A stretch of 64,000 nt of DNA, taken from the NCBI GenBank assembly GCA_022842595.1, contig JALHPF010000008.1:62001-126000 (forward strand), written 5' to 3'. Below are positions 36,186 through 45,777 of the stretch, piece after piece. Both the position numbers and the translations under genes were made by a program. The notes beneath the pieces were generated by a model. That model did no database searches and had not been told where the DNA came from. It saw nothing but the letters and a program-made list of their open reading frames with translations. The stretch's first letter is position 1; every line of letters starts with the position of its first letter. Source of the DNA: Rubrivivax sp. GTDB lineage: Bacteria; Pseudomonadota; Gammaproteobacteria; Burkholderiales; Burkholderiaceae_C.

Positions 36186-37874
36186 ATGGCTTTGGTCGAA
36201 GTGAAGGTGCCCGACATCGGCGACTTCAAGGAAGTGGAAATCATCGAACTGCTGGTGAAGGCTGGCGACACCGTGGCGGTGGACCAGTCGCTGCTGACGG
36301 TGGAAAGCGACAAGGCATCGATGGAAATCCCGTCGTCGCACGCCGGAGTGGTGAAGGAGATCAAGGTCAAGCTCGGCGACAAGGTCGGTGAAGGCACGCT
36401 GGTGCTGGTGCTCGAGGCGGCAGGGGCTGCGGCGGCAGCGCCTTCTGCCGAGGTCGCCGCGGTCGCCGCTGCGCCTGCACCCGCAACGGCGCCGGCCGCG
36501 CCTGCACCCGCACCTGCACCTGCACCCGCACCCGCATCTGCAGCGGGCCCGGTGCAGATCGTCGTGCCCGACATCGGCGACTTCGACGAAGTCAGCGTCA
36601 TCGAAGTGCTGGTCAAGCCGGGCGACAGCGTCAAGGCCGAGCAAAGCCTGATCACGGTGGAAAGCGACAAGGCGTCGATGGAGATTCCTGCGTCGCATGC
36701 CGGCACCGTGACCGAGCTGAAGGTGAAAGTGGGCGACAAGGTCGCCAAGGGCACGCTGATCGCGGTGCTGCAGGCCAGCGCCGGGGTGGCGCCAGCTGCT
36801 GCACCTGCGGCCGCTGCTGCCGCTGTCGCCGCGGCGCCCGCGCCTGCTGTCGCGGCCCTGCAATCCCCTGCGGCCCCTGCAGCACCTGCGGCCGCACCCG
36901 CCCCGGCGGCGCATGAACCTGCCGCGGCCAAGGGCAGCCTGCCGCACGCCTCGCCCAGCATCCGCCGCCTGGCACGTGAACTGGGCGTGCCACTGGCTGA
37001 AGTGCGGGGCTCCGGCCCCAAGGGACGCATCACCCAGGACGACGTCCAGGGCTTCGTCAAGGGCGTGATGGCAGGCACGGTGCAGACCGATGCACAGAAG
37101 GCCAAGGCGCCGGCGGCCGCAGCACCGGCCGGCGGCAGCTTCCCAGGCCTGCTGGCCTGGCCAACCGTCGACTTCGCCAAGTTTGGCGCGGTCGAGCGTA
37201 AGGACCTCAGCCGCATCAAGAAGATCAGCGGCGCCAACCTGCACCGCAACTGGGTGCTGATCCCGCACGTCACCAACCATGACGATGCCGACATCACCGA
37301 GCTCGAAGCCTTCCGCGTGCAGCTGAACAAGGAAAACGAGAAGTCGGGCGCGAAGGTCACGATGCTGGCCTTCATGATCAAGGCCGCGGTCTCGGCGCTG
37401 AGGAAGTTCCCCGAATTCAACGCCAGTCTCGACGGCGAGCAGCTGGTGCTGAAGAAATACTTCCACATCGGCTTTGCCGCCGACACGCCGAACGGCCTGA
37501 TGGTGCCGGTCATCAAGGACGCCGACCAGAAGGGCGTGATGCAGATCAGCAAGGAAATGGGCGAACTCGCGGCCAAGGCACGCGAGGGCAAGCTCGGCCC
37601 GGCCGACATGAGCGGCGGCTGCTTCAGCATCAGCAGCCTGGGCGGCATCGGGGGGCGCTACTTCACGCCCATCATCAACGCCCCTGAAGTGGCGATCATG
37701 GGCGTGTGCCGCAGCAGCACCGAGCCACGCTGGGACGGCGAGAAGTTCGTGCCGCGCCTGATCCTGCCGCTGAGCCTGAGCTGGGACCACCGCGTCATCG
37801 ACGGCGCCGCAGCGGCGCGTTTCAACGCCTACTTCGCCGGCATCCTGGCCGATTTCCGCCGCGTCCTGTTGTGA
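36186..37874 (+). CDS. aceF: Dihydrolipoamide acetyltransferase (PDH E2)
   Basis: Predicted 562-residue E2 core of the pyruvate dehydrogenase complex. It has two lipoyl domains ([13 protein letters not shown] with Lys43, and [13 protein letters not shown] with Lys162), each followed by a long Ala/Pro swinging linker. The E1/E3-binding domain follows (HASPSIRRLARELGVPLAEV), then the acetyltransferase core ending in LSLSWDHRVIDGAAAARFNA with the catalytic His and Asp. E. coli E2 has three lipoyl domains, so two is usual for betaproteobacteria. GGAGACGGACC precedes the ATG. The stop overlaps the next gene's GTG start (GTGA). Confidence 0.98.
   Translation: MALVEVKVPDIGDFKEVEIIELLVKAGDTVAVDQSLLTVESDKASMEIPSSHAGVVKEIKVKLGDKVGEGTLVLVLEAAGAAAAAPSAEVAAVAAAPAPATAPAAPAPAPAPAPAPASAAGPVQIVVPDIGDFDEVSVIEVLVKPGDSVKAEQSLITVESDKASMEIPASHAGTVTELKVKVGDKVAKGTLIAVLQASAGVAPAAAPAAAAAAVAAAPAPAVAALQSPAAPAAPAAAPAPAAHEPAAAKGSLPHASPSIRRLARELGVPLAEVRGSGPKGRITQDDVQGFVKGVMAGTVQTDAQKAKAPAAAAPAGGSFPGLLAWPTVDFAKFGAVERKDLSRIKKISGANLHRNWVLIPHVTNHDDADITELEAFRVQLNKENEKSGAKVTMLAFMIKAAVSALRKFPEFNASLDGEQLVLKKYFHIGFAADTPNGLMVPVIKDADQKGVMQISKEMGELAAKAREGKLGPADMSGGCFSISSLGGIGGRYFTPIINAPEVAIMGVCRSSTEPRWDGEKFVPRLILPLSLSWDHRVIDGAAAARFNAYFAGILADFRRVLL
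36501..36540 (+). repeat. Short tandem GCACCC/GCACCT repeats in the aceF linker
   Basis: About six six-base units encode an (Ala-Pro)n stretch between the first and second lipoyl domains. It is a normal swinging-arm linker but a candidate slippage site. Confidence 0.8.
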
Positions 37875-38446
37875 GCACCGTGGTCGTCGCCCGCCAGGGC
37901 AACACCGTGGCCATCGCGTCGGACTCGCTCGTCACCTTCGGCGAAACGCGTCTGCCCGACGGCTACGAGGCCAACACCAAGATGTTCAGCGTCGGCGACT
38001 CGCTCATCGGCACGGTGGGCAGCATCGCCCATTTGCCGGTCTTGCAGCAGGCGCTGGCCAGCCTGCCTGCCGACGACGTGCAGCTGCACAGCCGCGAAGG
38101 CATCTTCGACACCTTCGTGAAGCTGCATCCGCGGCTGAAGGAGCGCTTCTTCATGAACACCAAGGAACATGACAGCGACCCTTACGAAAGCAGCCAGTTC
38201 TCGATTCTGATTGCCAATGCTAGCGGCATCTTCGGCGTCGAGTCCTACCGCGAGGTCTTCGTCTTCGAACGCTTCTGGGCCATCGGCTCAGGCCGGCGTT
38301 TTGCGCTCGGCGCCATGCATGCGCTGGCGGGCCGTGCCAAGAGCGCGGCCGATCTGGCCACGGCCGGCGTGCTGGCCGGCTGCGAGTTCGACACCAGTTC
38401 GGCCGCTCCGGTGCGGCTGCAAACCATCAAGTTGAAGAAAGGCTGA
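37871..38446 (+). CDS. HslV/proteasome-beta-like Ntn hydrolase inside the pyruvate dehydrogenase operon
   Basis: Predicted 191-residue protein with the outline of an HslV-type threonine peptidase. Numbering from the residue after Met: Ser1 ([17 protein letters not shown]), Asp17, and Lys36 in [12 protein letters not shown]. HslV has Thr1, Asp17 and Lys33, so three residues are inserted here. The SxG region reads [18 protein letters not shown], like HslV IAIGSGG. The nucleophile would be Ser rather than Thr. The GTG start overlaps the aceF stop (GTGA), and lpdA begins just after its stop, so it is firmly within the operon. I cannot name a substrate; no HslU-like ATPase is nearby. A non-proteolytic Ntn hydrolase activity is also possible. 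Confidence 0.78.
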   Translation: MSTVVVARQGNTVAIASDSLVTFGETRLPDGYEANTKMFSVGDSLIGTVGSIAHLPVLQQALASLPADDVQLHSREGIFDTFVKLHPRLKERFFMNTKEHDSDPYESSQFSILIANASGIFGVESYREVFVFERFWAIGSGRRFALGAMHALAGRAKSAADLATAGVLAGCEFDTSSAAPVRLQTIKLKKG

Positions 38447-38447
38447 C

Positions 38448-40253
38448 ATGGCCACCATCGACATTCAGGTTCCCGACATCGGCGACTTTGCCGAGGTCAC
38501 CGTCATTGAAGTGCTGGTCAAGGCTGGCGACAGCATCAAGGCCGAACAGAGCCTGATCACCGTCGAGAGCGACAAGGCCTCGATGGAGATTCCTTCGTCC
38601 CATGCCGGCGTCGTGCAGGCGCTGAAGGTGGCCGTGGGCGACAAGGTCAAGATGGGTTCGGTGATCCTGGCGCTGGACGCCGGCGGCGTTGCGACGGCAC
38701 CTGCTGCGGCCTCTGTACCCGCGCCTGCACCAGCGCCTGCCGCCGCCGCGCCCGCTGCCTCTGCTCCTGCCGCGCCCGCGCCCGCGGCCGCCAGCCATAC
38801 CGGGGGTGCCGACCTCAGCTGCGACCTGCTGGTGCTCGGCGCCGGCCCGGGTGGCTATTCCGCCGCCTTCCGCGCCGCTGACCTGGGCATGAAGACCGTG
38901 CTCGTCGAACGTTATCCCACGCTCGGCGGCGTCTGCCTGAACGTGGGTTGCATCCCGAGCAAGGCGCTGCTGCACGTGGCCGCGGTGATGGACGAGGTGA
39001 CGCATTTCGCCGACCTGGGCATCAGCTTCCAGAAGCCCGAGGTCGACATGGGCAAGCTGCTGGCGCACAAGAACAAGGTGGTGGGCAAGCTCACCGGCGG
39101 CCTGGCCGCGATGGCCAAGATGCGCAAGGTCACCACCGTGCAGGGCGTGGGCGAATTCATCGACCCGCATCACCTGAAGGTGACGATGGCAGGTGGCAAG
39201 ACCCAGGTGATCCAGTTCAAGAGCGCCATCATCGCCGCGGGTTCGGAAGCGGTGAAGCTGCCCTTCATGCAGACCGAAGGATTGAAAGACGACCAGCGCA
39301 TCGTCACCAGCACCGGCGCGCTGGAACTGCGCCAGAAACCCGAGCGCATGCTCGTCATCGGCGGCGGCATCATCGGCCTGGAGATGGGCACCGTCTACAG
39401 CACCCTGGGCGCCAGGCTCGACGTCGTGGAAATGCTCGACGGCCTGATGCAGGGTGCCGACCGCGACCTGGTGAAGGTCTGGCAGAAGATGAATGCACAC
39501 CGCTTCGATCGGCTGATGCTGAAGACGAAGACGGTGGGCGCCGAGGCCACCGCCGACGGCATCCGCGTGATGTTCGAAGGCCTCGACGGCAGCAAGAGCG
39601 AAGGCATCTACGACCTGGTGCTGCAGGCCGTGGGCCGCACGCCCAACGGCAGGAAGATCGGCGCCGACAAGGCCGGCGTCATCGTCGGCGACCGCGGCTT
39701 CATTGCGGTGGACGTGCAGATGCGCACCAACGTGCCGCACATCTATGCCATTGGCGACATCGTCGGCCAGCCGATGCTGGCGCACAAGGCCGTGCACGAG
39801 GCCCACGTGGCTGCCGAGGTGGCCGCCGGTGACAGCAAGGCCGCCTTCGACGCGCGTGTGATCCCGAGCGTGGCGTACACCGATCCCGAGGTGGCCTGGG
39901 TCGGCCTGACCGAGGACGAGGCCAAGGCCCAGGGCATCAAGGTGAAGAAGGGCCTGTTCCCGTGGTCTGCGAGTGGCCGCGCGATCGCGAACGGCCGCGA
40001 CGAAGGCTTCACCAAGCTGCTGTTCGACGATTCGCCGGAAGCCCATGGCCACGGCCGCATCCTGGGCGGCGGCATCGTCGGCACCCATGCCGGCGACATG
40101 ATCGGCGAAGTCGCGCTGGCCATCGAAATGGGTGCCGACGCGGTCGACATCGGCAAGACCATCCACCCGCATCCCACCTTGGGCGAGAGCATCGGCATGG
40201 CCGCCGAAGTGGCCCACGGCAGCTGCACCGACCTGCCACCCGCGCGGCGCTGA
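38448..40253 (+). CDS. lpdA: Dihydrolipoyl dehydrogenase (PDH E3) with N-terminal lipoyl domain
   Basis: Predicted 601-residue flavoenzyme that reoxidises the E2 lipoyl groups with NAD. An N-terminal lipoyl domain ([13 protein letters not shown], Lys43) and an Ala/Pro linker precede the FAD-binding motif [18 protein letters not shown]. The redox disulfide follows ([17 protein letters not shown]), then the NAD-binding motif [16 protein letters not shown]. The dimer-interface His-Glu lies in [15 protein letters not shown]. Fusion of a lipoyl domain to E3 is known in Neisseria and other betaproteobacteria. The start at ATG 38448 is one base after the Ntn hydrolase stop. The gene ends two bases before a convergent kinase gene. 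Confidence 0.98.
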   Translation: MATIDIQVPDIGDFAEVTVIEVLVKAGDSIKAEQSLITVESDKASMEIPSSHAGVVQALKVAVGDKVKMGSVILALDAGGVATAPAAASVPAPAPAPAAAAPAASAPAAPAPAAASHTGGADLSCDLLVLGAGPGGYSAAFRAADLGMKTVLVERYPTLGGVCLNVGCIPSKALLHVAAVMDEVTHFADLGISFQKPEVDMGKLLAHKNKVVGKLTGGLAAMAKMRKVTTVQGVGEFIDPHHLKVTMAGGKTQVIQFKSAIIAAGSEAVKLPFMQTEGLKDDQRIVTSTGALELRQKPERMLVIGGGIIGLEMGTVYSTLGARLDVVEMLDGLMQGADRDLVKVWQKMNAHRFDRLMLKTKTVGAEATADGIRVMFEGLDGSKSEGIYDLVLQAVGRTPNGRKIGADKAGVIVGDRGFIAVDVQMRTNVPHIYAIGDIVGQPMLAHKAVHEAHVAAEVAAGDSKAAFDARVIPSVAYTDPEVAWVGLTEDEAKAQGIKVKKGLFPWSASGRAIANGRDEGFTKLLFDDSPEAHGHGRILGGGIVGTHAGDMIGEVALAIEMGADAVDIGKTIHPHPTLGESIGMAAEVAHGSCTDLPPARR

Positions 40254-40255
40254 GT

Positions 40256-43200
40256 TCAGGCGGGCGTGGTGCTGGGCGCGCCAGGGTTGGTCGAGTCAGC
40301 CGCAGGCCGTGACGGTGCCGGTGCCGGTTCAGTTGAAGGCGGCCGCAGCAGCATCTCGAGCGTGCCGCGCAGCGTGGCCAGGCTGACCGGCTTGCAGATG
40401 TAGGCGTCATAGGGCGACAGGCTGCCCGGCGCCGCCTGCTCGGGCACCGGGTCGCCCGAGCAGACGACGATGCCCGTGCGTTCGGCCTGGCCCGCTTCCT
40501 CGGCACGGATGGCGCTGATGAGCTCCCTCCCGTCGAGCCCGGTCATGTTCAGGTCCGTGATCAGCAGCCGCACGCCACCGCTGCGCCACCGCTGCAGGGC
40601 CTGCGCGCCTGAATCCGTCTGCACGACGACATGGCCCAGCCGACTCAGAGCTTCGCCCAGCAGCAGGCGGCTCACGGCATCGTCGTCGCACAGCAGCAGC
40701 GCGCCGCCCGCGCGCAGCGGCCGCAGGTCCTTCGGCCTGGTGTCGATGGGTATGCTGAACCGCACCGTCGTGCCCTGGTTCGGCATGCTGTCCAGTGTGA
40801 TCGCGCCGCCCATCAGGGTCGCCAGCCTGAGGCAGATCGACAGGCCCAGGCCGCTGCTGGCCGGACCCGCTGGCGCCGTGCCAGTGGCCGGCTCGACGAG
40901 GGGTTCGAGTTTCTGGAAGGGCTGGAACAAGGTCGCCAGTCGCTCGCTGGCGATGCCTATGCCGGTGTCCTGCACGATGAACTGCAGATGCTCCGACGGG
41001 CCCGATGCCTGGGCGTCCTGCGGTTTCGGCTGGGGGCCGCCGTCGGCCCCGCACAGCCACTGCACCGACAGCTTCACGCTGCCGCTGGGCGTGTACTTCG
41101 CGGCGTTGGACAGCAGGTTCATCAGCACCTGCTGCAGCCGCAGCGGGTCGGCGTTCAGGGTGCGCGGCAGGCGGGTGTCGAGCTCGCTGCTGAACGCCAG
41201 CCCGCGCGCGGCCATCAGCGTCTGGTGCGATTCGATCAGCTGGGCCAGGAAGACCTGCAGGTCGAATTCGCGCGGCCGCAGCTCCAGCTTGCCGGCATTC
41301 AGGCGCGCGCTGTCGAGCACGTCGTCCAGCAGTTGCCCGAGCGTGGTCGTGGCGTCCTGGGCAATGCCCAGCGGTTGCCGCGCCGCTTCGGGCAGTTCCG
41401 CTGCTTCCAGCTGCTGCAGTGCCAGGGCCAGCGTGTGGGTGGGCGCGCGCAGTTCGTGGCTGGCCGAGGCCAGCATCAGGTGCCGCTGCTCGGCTTCCTG
41501 CGTCAGGCGGCGCTGAAGCTCGCGTTCCTGGCTGATGTCGACCACATAGCCTGTCCACGCCACGAGCCCTTCACGCGTGACGCTGCGTGTGGCCTGCACC
41601 GACAGCCAGAGGGCCTGGCCAGCGGGGTGGCGGTAGGGCACGGCAACGGCGAAACGCTCGCCGGTGCGCAGCGATTCGGCTTGTACCTGTCGCATGGCCT
41701 GCACCTGATCGGCGTCCAGGCGGGATTCCAGCATGTCGAGCAAGGTCTGGCGGCGCTCTGGCTTCAGCCCGAAGAAGGCTTCGGTGCCCGCGCTGTAGAA
41801 CGTATCCACCAGCTCGCCGCTGCTGCCCAGCAGGTAGCGGAAGGCCACGCCGGGCATCGTGCGGCCGATGTCGACGAGCTGTTCGTCGGCGCGGCGCCGG
41901 CGCTGCAGCTCGGTGCTCTGGCGGCGCACGCTGGTCACGCCAGCCGCGCCCAGCAGCACGGTGGCCACACCGGCCACCAGCAGGGTGGGCAACCAACGCC
42001 GCCAGTCGAACGGTGGCATCAGGTCCACCGCCACCCAGCGCCTGAAGAGGCGGTCTCGCTCGACGGCAGGAATCTCGGCCAGCACGCGGTCGATCAGCGG
42101 CACCAGCGCGGCCGCCTGTTTCGAGGTGGCGAAATGAAAGCCCGGCGGGACTTCGCGCACTTCGCCCAAGGTGCGCAGGCGGCCCCCGGCTTCGTTGTTG
42201 ATGAAGAGGTTGGCGAACAACTTGACCTCGACGGCACCGTCCGCCTTTCCAGCCAGCACGGCTTCCATCGCCTCAAAGCCGCGGCCGGTGTCGACGATCT
42301 CGATGTCGGGGTAGCGCCTGGCCAGCTCGGGGCGCAGCGGGTGTTCACGCGGCAGCGCCAGGCGCCGCCCACGCATGCTGGCCAGGTCCCAGTACAGGGC
42401 CTTGTCGCTCGGGCCCACCAGGACGTAGGGCATCTCCATGTAGGCGTTCGAATAGCCGAACTCGGCCGCCCGCTCGGCCGACCAGCTGAGCAGCGGCGTG
42501 AGGTCGATGCGGCCCTGGCGCAGGGCGTCCAGCATCTCGGCCACGGTGTCGAACGGCACGAGCTCGACGCTCACGCCCAAGCGCTCCGCGACATAGTCCA
42601 TGTACTCGGCGCCGATGCCGATGTTGCGGCCGTTGGCATCGACCTCGTTCAGCAGCGCCAGGCCGCGCACGGCGCCGAAGCGCCAGCTGGGGCGGGCCAC
42701 CAGGATGTCGGCTTCGGCACGCGACAGGTTCAGCGGCGGCGCCACGCGTGCGCCCGGCGGCGCCGAGGCCAGCCAGGGTGCGGCCTGGGCCATGGTGGCC
42801 GCGGCGTCGACCCGCCAGTTGCTGATGCCCTTGTTCAGGATGGGCACCAGCGGTGCCAGTTCCTGGCGCACGCCGAAGCGGTAATAGCCCAGGCCGCCGC
42901 GCACGATGCTCTGGACTTCCAGGCCCGGCACGGGCTGGCTCGCCAGCACTTCGATGGCTTCGAGCAGGCTGCCCAGGTAGGCGTCGGCCCGCTGGCTGCC
43001 GACGGCCTGCAGTGCCTCCAGCGTCGTCGCCACCGGCACCACACGGGCGCCTGGGTAGCGGCGGGCCACCAGATCGTTGGCGAAGTAGTCTCTTTCCAGC
43101 GCGATGCGCGCTTGCTCCAGCGGCACGGCAGGCGCGCCAGTGCGGGCCAGCACGGCCAGTGGCACTTCCACGGTGCCCAGCGTGAAGGCCAGGTAACGCT

Positions 43201-43627
43201 GGCGTTCGGGTGTGGACAGGAGGGTCAGCACGATGTCGGCCTGGCCGTTGCGCGCTGCCGCGAGCACGCCCGGCCAGTCGGGCAGCACCACCGGCTTGAT
43301 GCGCAGGCCGAAGGCACGGGCCAGCGAAGCCAGCATGTCGGCCTGGATGCCGGTGACGCTGCCGTCGATGTTGATGCGTTCGTAGGGCGGCGAGCCACCC
43401 GCCTGGAGAGCCACCCGCAGTTCCGGCAGCGTGGCGATGTAGGCGCGCTCGGCTTCAGAGAGAACGTTGGCGCTCAGCGAAACCGGCGCCACACCCGTGG
43501 GCACGGCAAAGCGCAGCTCGGCGGCGGGTGCAGCGGCGGCGTGCGCTGCCATCCACAGGCTGCAGGCGATCAGCACCAGGCGGCAAGAGGGACAGGAACG
43601 CAGCCAGGAACGCAGCCGAAGGCGCAT
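40256..43627 (-). CDS. BvgS/EvgS-like hybrid sensor histidine kinase
   Basis: Predicted 1123-residue unorthodox sensor. A signal segment (RLVLIACSLWMAAHAAAA) is followed by two periplasmic amino-acid-binding-like (Venus flytrap) domains (about residues 45-270 and 290-520). A membrane helix (WLPTLLVAGVATVLLGAAGV), a PAS domain, the H-box LASASHELRAPTHTLAL and the ATPase domain (LMNLLSNAAKYTPSG, SGLGLSICLRLATL) come next. The C-terminal receiver has LLICDDDAVS, the phospho-acceptor in LITDLNMTGLDG and ICKPVSLATL. No HPt domain is present, unlike BvgS, so the phosphorelay must end here or pass to a separate HPt protein. No partner regulator is adjacent. The ligand is unknown. Confidence 0.9.
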   Translation of the reverse strand: MRLRLRSWLRSCPSCRLVLIACSLWMAAHAAAAPAAELRFAVPTGVAPVSLSANVLSEAERAYIATLPELRVALQAGGSPPYERINIDGSVTGIQADMLASLARAFGLRIKPVVLPDWPGVLAAARNGQADIVLTLLSTPERQRYLAFTLGTVEVPLAVLARTGAPAVPLEQARIALERDYFANDLVARRYPGARVVPVATTLEALQAVGSQRADAYLGSLLEAIEVLASQPVPGLEVQSIVRGGLGYYRFGVRQELAPLVPILNKGISNWRVDAAATMAQAAPWLASAPPGARVAPPLNLSRAEADILVARPSWRFGAVRGLALLNEVDANGRNIGIGAEYMDYVAERLGVSVELVPFDTVAEMLDALRQGRIDLTPLLSWSAERAAEFGYSNAYMEMPYVLVGPSDKALYWDLASMRGRRLALPREHPLRPELARRYPDIEIVDTGRGFEAMEAVLAGKADGAVEVKLFANLFINNEAGGRLRTLGEVREVPPGFHFATSKQAAALVPLIDRVLAEIPAVERDRLFRRWVAVDLMPPFDWRRWLPTLLVAGVATVLLGAAGVTSVRRQSTELQRRRRADEQLVDIGRTMPGVAFRYLLGSSGELVDTFYSAGTEAFFGLKPERRQTLLDMLESRLDADQVQAMRQVQAESLRTGERFAVAVPYRHPAGQALWLSVQATRSVTREGLVAWTGYVVDISQERELQRRLTQEAEQRHLMLASASHELRAPTHTLALALQQLEAAELPEAARQPLGIAQDATTTLGQLLDDVLDSARLNAGKLELRPREFDLQVFLAQLIESHQTLMAARGLAFSSELDTRLPRTLNADPLRLQQVLMNLLSNAAKYTPSGSVKLSVQWLCGADGGPQPKPQDAQASGPSEHLQFIVQDTGIGIASERLATLFQPFQKLEPLVEPATGTAPAGPASSGLGLSICLRLATLMGGAITLDSMPNQGTTVRFSIPIDTRPKDLRPLRAGGALLLCDDDAVSRLLLGEALSRLGHVVVQTDSGAQALQRWRSGGVRLLITDLNMTGLDGRELISAIRAEEAGQAERTGIVVCSGDPVPEQAAPGSLSPYDAYICKPVSLATLRGTLEMLLRPPSTEPAPAPSRPAADSTNPGAPSTTPA

Positions 43628-43716
43628 GCCATGGATCCCAGGGAACAGGCAGGATAGCCGTCAAAGTGTAGCCAGGGCCAGCGCTGGCGTGCCCGCCCGA
43701 CGTTGTGGCCGACGGT

Positions 43717-45777
43717 TCAATGAACATTCTGCCGTCGCGCCTCCTGCACGTGCGGCGCGGCGCGCACCTCGAAGTGCAGGCGGTCCACCCGGCCGGCCTC
43801 ACCCGAGCGTTCCAGCAGATGGCGGCCCGGCAGCGGCAGCCAGACCACCTGTTCGCCGCTGCCCACGGGCCGGCCGTTCAGCGTCCAGCGGCCAGCCGCA
43901 CCGCGGAACACCATGCGCTGTGCGGCCATCGGGATGTCGGGGTCGAGTACCACCACGGCGCCATCGCGCGGCGCCTGGATGCCGAAGTTGGCGGTGCGCC
44001 AGGGCGTGCTGCCGGCCCTGGCAGCTTCGCCGGCAGCGGGCTCGCTGCCGGGCAGGAACCACTCGCCACCGTGCGCCACCAGGCCAGCGGGTGGCGCCGG
44101 CGCCTGTGACGGTGCGCCGGCGTGCAGCACCTGCACCAGCGCGCGCCACACCGGCGCCGCGCCTTCGGTACCGCTGACGCCGTGCATCGGCGCGCCACCG
44201 GCATTGCCCACCCACACGCCTACCGTGTAATGCTGGGTGAAGCCGATGCACCAGTTGTCGCGCATGTCCTTGCTGGTGCCGGTCTTCACGGCCGCCCAGC
44301 CGCGGGTGACGAGCGGACTGTCCAGGCCGAAGGTGATGGCGCGGGCAGCGCGGTCGGCCAGCATGTCGGCGACGATGTAGTCCACGGCAGGCCCGAACAT
44401 GGCGCCGGTAGCCAGGGCACGGTAGGCCGCGGTCAGGTCGCGCAGGCTCGTTTCGGCGCTGCCCAGGGCCAGCGCGTGGCCGTGGAAGCCTGCGCTCTCG
44501 CTGGGCTTCAGCCCGGCGCGCTGCAGGGTCTGGAAGATGGCTTCCGGCCCCAGCATCTGCGCCACGCGTACGGCCGGCACGTTCAGGCTGGCGGCCAGCG
44601 CCGTGCGCACGCTGACTGCGCCCTTGAAGCCCAGGTCGTAGTTCTGCGGCTGGTACAGCGCGCCGCCGCTGGCCAGCTGCAGGGGGCTGTCTGACAGCAC
44701 CGACGCCGCCGTCAGCAGGCGCTGCTGCAGCGCCAACCCGTAGACGAAAGGTTTCAGCGTGCTGCCGGGCTGGCGCCGCGCGAGCACCGCGTCGACCGCC
44801 GGCGCGCCGGATGTGGCTGATCCTGCCGAGCCCACCCAGGCCAGCACATCGCCGCTGGCGTTGTCGAGCACGACCACGGCGCCGTCCTCGACGTTGCGGC
44901 CACGCAGCTCGGCCAGCTGCTGGCGCAGGGCCTGGGCCGCTGCGCGCTGCACCTGCGCGTCGAGCGTGATGCGCCAGGGCTGGCCGGGGGCAGGGCGGGG
45001 CAACTGCCGCGCGTAATGCGGTGCCAGCTGTTCGCCCGCAGCGGGGCCGGGGCGACGCTCCAGTGCCTGGCCCAGCACCAGGGCCAGGCCGTCGCAGGGC
45101 AGGGCCTGCTGGCGCAGCACCTCGCAGGCGCGCTGCTGCACCTGCGCCGCCGGGGCATTCGGTGCACGCACCAGCACCGCCAGCAGCGCGGCTTCGCTGC
45201 GGTCCAGGCCGCTGGCGTGTTTGCCGAAGAGCTGCTGCGCGGCCGCGGCCGCACCCACCAGTTCGCCACGCAGCGGCACCAGGTTCAGGTAGGCCTCGAG
45301 GATCTGCGTCTTGCGCCAGCGCGCTTCGATTTCGCGCGCACGCAGCGCCTGGCTGAGCTTCGTGCCGAAGCTTCGGCCGCCGGCCGGGCGCACCAGGGCG
45401 TCGTCCACCAGCCCGGCCAGCTGCATGGTGACGGTGGATGCGCCGCGCGTGCGGGTGTTCCAGGCATTGGCCCAGGCGCTGGCCGCCAGTGCCCGCCAGT
45501 CGACGCCGCCATGGTCCCAGAAGCGGCGGTCCTCGCTCAGCACGATGGCGTCGCGCAGCGCCGGCGAGATCTCGTCCAGCGCCAGCCAGTCGCCGCGGCG
45601 CACGCTGGCGTCGATGCGCACCACCTGCAGCGGCCGGCCATGGCGGTCGAGCAGCAGGCGGTCGGACGGCGCGTGGGCGGCGCGCACGGCCTCGAAGCTG
45701 GGGACTCCGGCTTGCGCGCGCGGCGCATACCCGGTGGCCACAGCCGCGGCCAGCAGCCAGGCGGTCGTCGCCTTCAT
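43717..45777 (-). CDS. pbpC: Penicillin-binding protein 1C
   Basis: Predicted 686-residue bifunctional murein enzyme. An N-terminal signal/anchor leads into the glycosyltransferase domain (LSEDRRFWDHGGVDWRALA, RGASTVTMQLAG, RKTQILEAYLNLVPLRGEL). The transpeptidase domain carries SxxK in RQPGSTLKPFVYG, SxN in ASLNVPAV and KTGTS. A PBP1C-type C-terminal beta domain follows (ANFGIQAPRDGAVVVLDPDI). All catalytic motifs are intact. The start is ATG 45777, overlapping the stop of the alpha-2-macroglobulin gene (ATGA). This gene pair is common in Proteobacteria and is thought to link cell-wall repair with protease trapping. Confidence 0.95.
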   Translation of the reverse strand: MKATTAWLLAAAVATGYAPRAQAGVPSFEAVRAAHAPSDRLLLDRHGRPLQVVRIDASVRRGDWLALDEISPALRDAIVLSEDRRFWDHGGVDWRALAASAWANAWNTRTRGASTVTMQLAGLVDDALVRPAGGRSFGTKLSQALRAREIEARWRKTQILEAYLNLVPLRGELVGAAAAAQQLFGKHASGLDRSEAALLAVLVRAPNAPAAQVQQRACEVLRQQALPCDGLALVLGQALERRPGPAAGEQLAPHYARQLPRPAPGQPWRITLDAQVQRAAAQALRQQLAELRGRNVEDGAVVVLDNASGDVLAWVGSAGSATSGAPAVDAVLARRQPGSTLKPFVYGLALQQRLLTAASVLSDSPLQLASGGALYQPQNYDLGFKGAVSVRTALAASLNVPAVRVAQMLGPEAIFQTLQRAGLKPSESAGFHGHALALGSAETSLRDLTAAYRALATGAMFGPAVDYIVADMLADRAARAITFGLDSPLVTRGWAAVKTGTSKDMRDNWCIGFTQHYTVGVWVGNAGGAPMHGVSGTEGAAPVWRALVQVLHAGAPSQAPAPPAGLVAHGGEWFLPGSEPAAGEAARAGSTPWRTANFGIQAPRDGAVVVLDPDIPMAAQRMVFRGAAGRWTLNGRPVGSGEQVVWLPLPGRHLLERSGEAGRVDRLHFEVRAAPHVQEARRQNVH

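Noticed and set aside
36501-36540. CRISPR-like short repeats
   Set aside because: They are six-base coding repeats for an Ala-Pro linker, without spacers.
33378-37790. 1470-residue ORF on the minus strand
   Set aside because: It is antisense to aceE and aceF, is His/Arg/Val-rich as GC-rich shadows are, and shows no motif.
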